Assembly: GCF_900698995.1 (NCBI RefSeq)
Contig: NZ_LR217735.1
Location: 976,041 to 1,040,040, forward strand
DNA from: Erwinia_E haradaeae_C
GTDB lineage: Bacteria; Pseudomonadota; Gammaproteobacteria; Enterobacterales; Enterobacteriaceae
Length of the DNA stretch: 64,000 nt
Direction: 5' to 3'
Position 1 is the first letter of the stretch, and every line of letters starts with the position of its first letter. Positions 63,164-64,000 of this stretch are shown piece by piece. The notes beneath the pieces were generated by a model, which searched no databases, was not told the origin of the DNA, and saw nothing but the letters and a program-made list of their open reading frames with translations. Position numbers and translations under genes: made by a program.

Positions 63164-64000
63164 TATGTATAATCATCTTCATTCAAGATTATGCTATCAT
63201 TAATGTAATTGCATGCTTTAAAAGAAAGCAATCATCTGGTCAGCAATAGCAAGACTTAATAACAGTTAATTATTACCTATTTATTAAATATTGCTATTAT
63301 TTGATATAATGTTATATAAATGTATGAGTATTTTTATACCATATTACTATTAATATTATTATTAATGTTACTAAATACTTTATTAAGTAAAAGATTAATA
63401 CTTCTTGAGATACATATATACTACTTTGAGTGTAAAAAACTATATTTATATAAGAAGTGCATGTTATATTTTTTAAGAAAACTTTTCTTTAAAGATATCA
63501 GTCTACTTTTTAAAAATACGCAAACAAAACGCTAATGTCATCTTCTGATGAGTTATTGGATAATATAAATATCTGAACAATATGATTGTATAAAAATATA
63601 TCATGTAAATTACTAATATTAATAACATTAATACATTAATATATTAAACTCTGCAGGTACATACATCAATATTACTCATATCTCAATGTTCTATGTTGTC
63701 ATTTTTCATTAACGACACTTTTGGAGAATCACAAAGCATGCTGTATCTGCTGTATTAGTAATCTCTCATATCAGTCACATAAAATATTTCTAATATTTTA
63801 TGTGACTGATCACTGGCCGCTATGTTTACGTTAAAATAGATACTATACGTAAATAAGAACAACTACTACTACAAAATATCAGGCATATTACCAAAATTAA
63901 GAATAAAATACATAGTCTGTTATTTCTAAAAAACACACTTAATACATAGTTAGTTGTGTTATATAAAACAAATCATTACTTAAATAACTTAAACGCATGC
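63164..64000. other. gene-free end of window
   Basis: No credible gene. A 71-codon open frame at 63320-63535 is an AT-driven artefact (see rejected items). aroE, next in E. coli, is not seen. A 19-bp perfect palindrome lies at 63770-63810. Confidence 0.6.
63770..63810. repeat. perfect inverted repeat, 19-bp arms, 3-nt loop
   Basis: Arms at 63770-63788 and 63792-63810 are exact reverse complements around TCT. No U tract follows on either strand and no gene is adjacent inside the window; a gene just beyond the right edge could use it. Confidence 0.65.

Noticed and set aside
63320..63535. 71-codon open frame after tsaC
   Set aside because: Composition is Leu/Ile/Tyr/Lys-rich as expected from random AT-rich DNA, there is no ribosome site, and no resemblance to aroE or any family I know.

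Overview
The window looks like a chromosome segment of a host-restricted gammaproteobacterium of the Enterobacterales, most likely an insect endosymbiont part-way through genome reduction. The proteins read as enterobacterial orthologues (AnsP, GroEL, GltA, SdhA, LptB and SerC are close to the E. coli sequences as I remember them). The DNA is very AT-rich. I see no IS element, phage, CRISPR array or plasmid gene. By my count about 55% of the bases encode protein and about 8% encode rRNA or tRNA. The remaining ~37% is AT-rich spacer, often lying where E. coli keeps a gene that is missing here. I could not identify the species.

Layout. 1-2384: empty. 2.4-5.7 kb: gmk, rpoZ (shortened) and ansP. 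6.4-8.3 kb: a lone recD on the minus strand. 10.3-16.3 kb: the LPS supply and export set kdsD, kdsC, lptC, lptA, lptB, then ptsN, with the rpoN/hpf interval empty. 16.8-22.1 kb: zapA (-), then pepP-ubiH-ubiI (+). 22.1-27.9 kb: one complete rRNA operon on the minus strand (16S, tRNA-Ile, tRNA-Ala, 23S, 5S) with promoter, boxA sites, RNase III stems and terminator. 28.0-30.2 kb: groES-groEL with a heat-shock promoter. 30.5-35.4 kb: yggS-yggT, truA, gltA (-). 36.5-44.0 kb: sdhCDAB-sucAB (+), with sucCD missing after sucB. 44.3-46.6 kb: priA with ruined helicase motifs. 47.0-56.1 kb: ffh, tRNA-Ile(CAU), tilS, rpsA, cmk (-). 57.4-63.2 kb: serC (-), hemW, smg, tsaC (+). The end is empty.

Retained functions are envelope LPS, ubiquinone synthesis, the citrate synthase/2-oxoglutarate dehydrogenase/succinate dehydrogenase part of the TCA cycle, protein folding and targeting, and translation, including the pair TilS and its substrate tRNA-Ile(CAU). 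This suggests a respiring cell with an outer membrane that still makes its own ribosomes but has lost regulation (rpoN, hpf, 6S RNA, spoT at their usual loci) and parts of recombination and replication restart.

I did not find a new multi-gene system. The points most worth a second look are: (1) a PriA whose Walker B and arginine-finger motifs are destroyed while its zinc-binding cysteines and reading frame are intact; (2) a 30-bp perfect palindrome inside ubiI that coincides exactly with substitutions in its FAD motif, as if written by template switching; (3) a set of unrelated perfect inverted repeats with arms of 14-24 bp and mostly very short loops scattered over the window, one of which extends helix 45 of the 23S rRNA; (4) recD without recB beside it.
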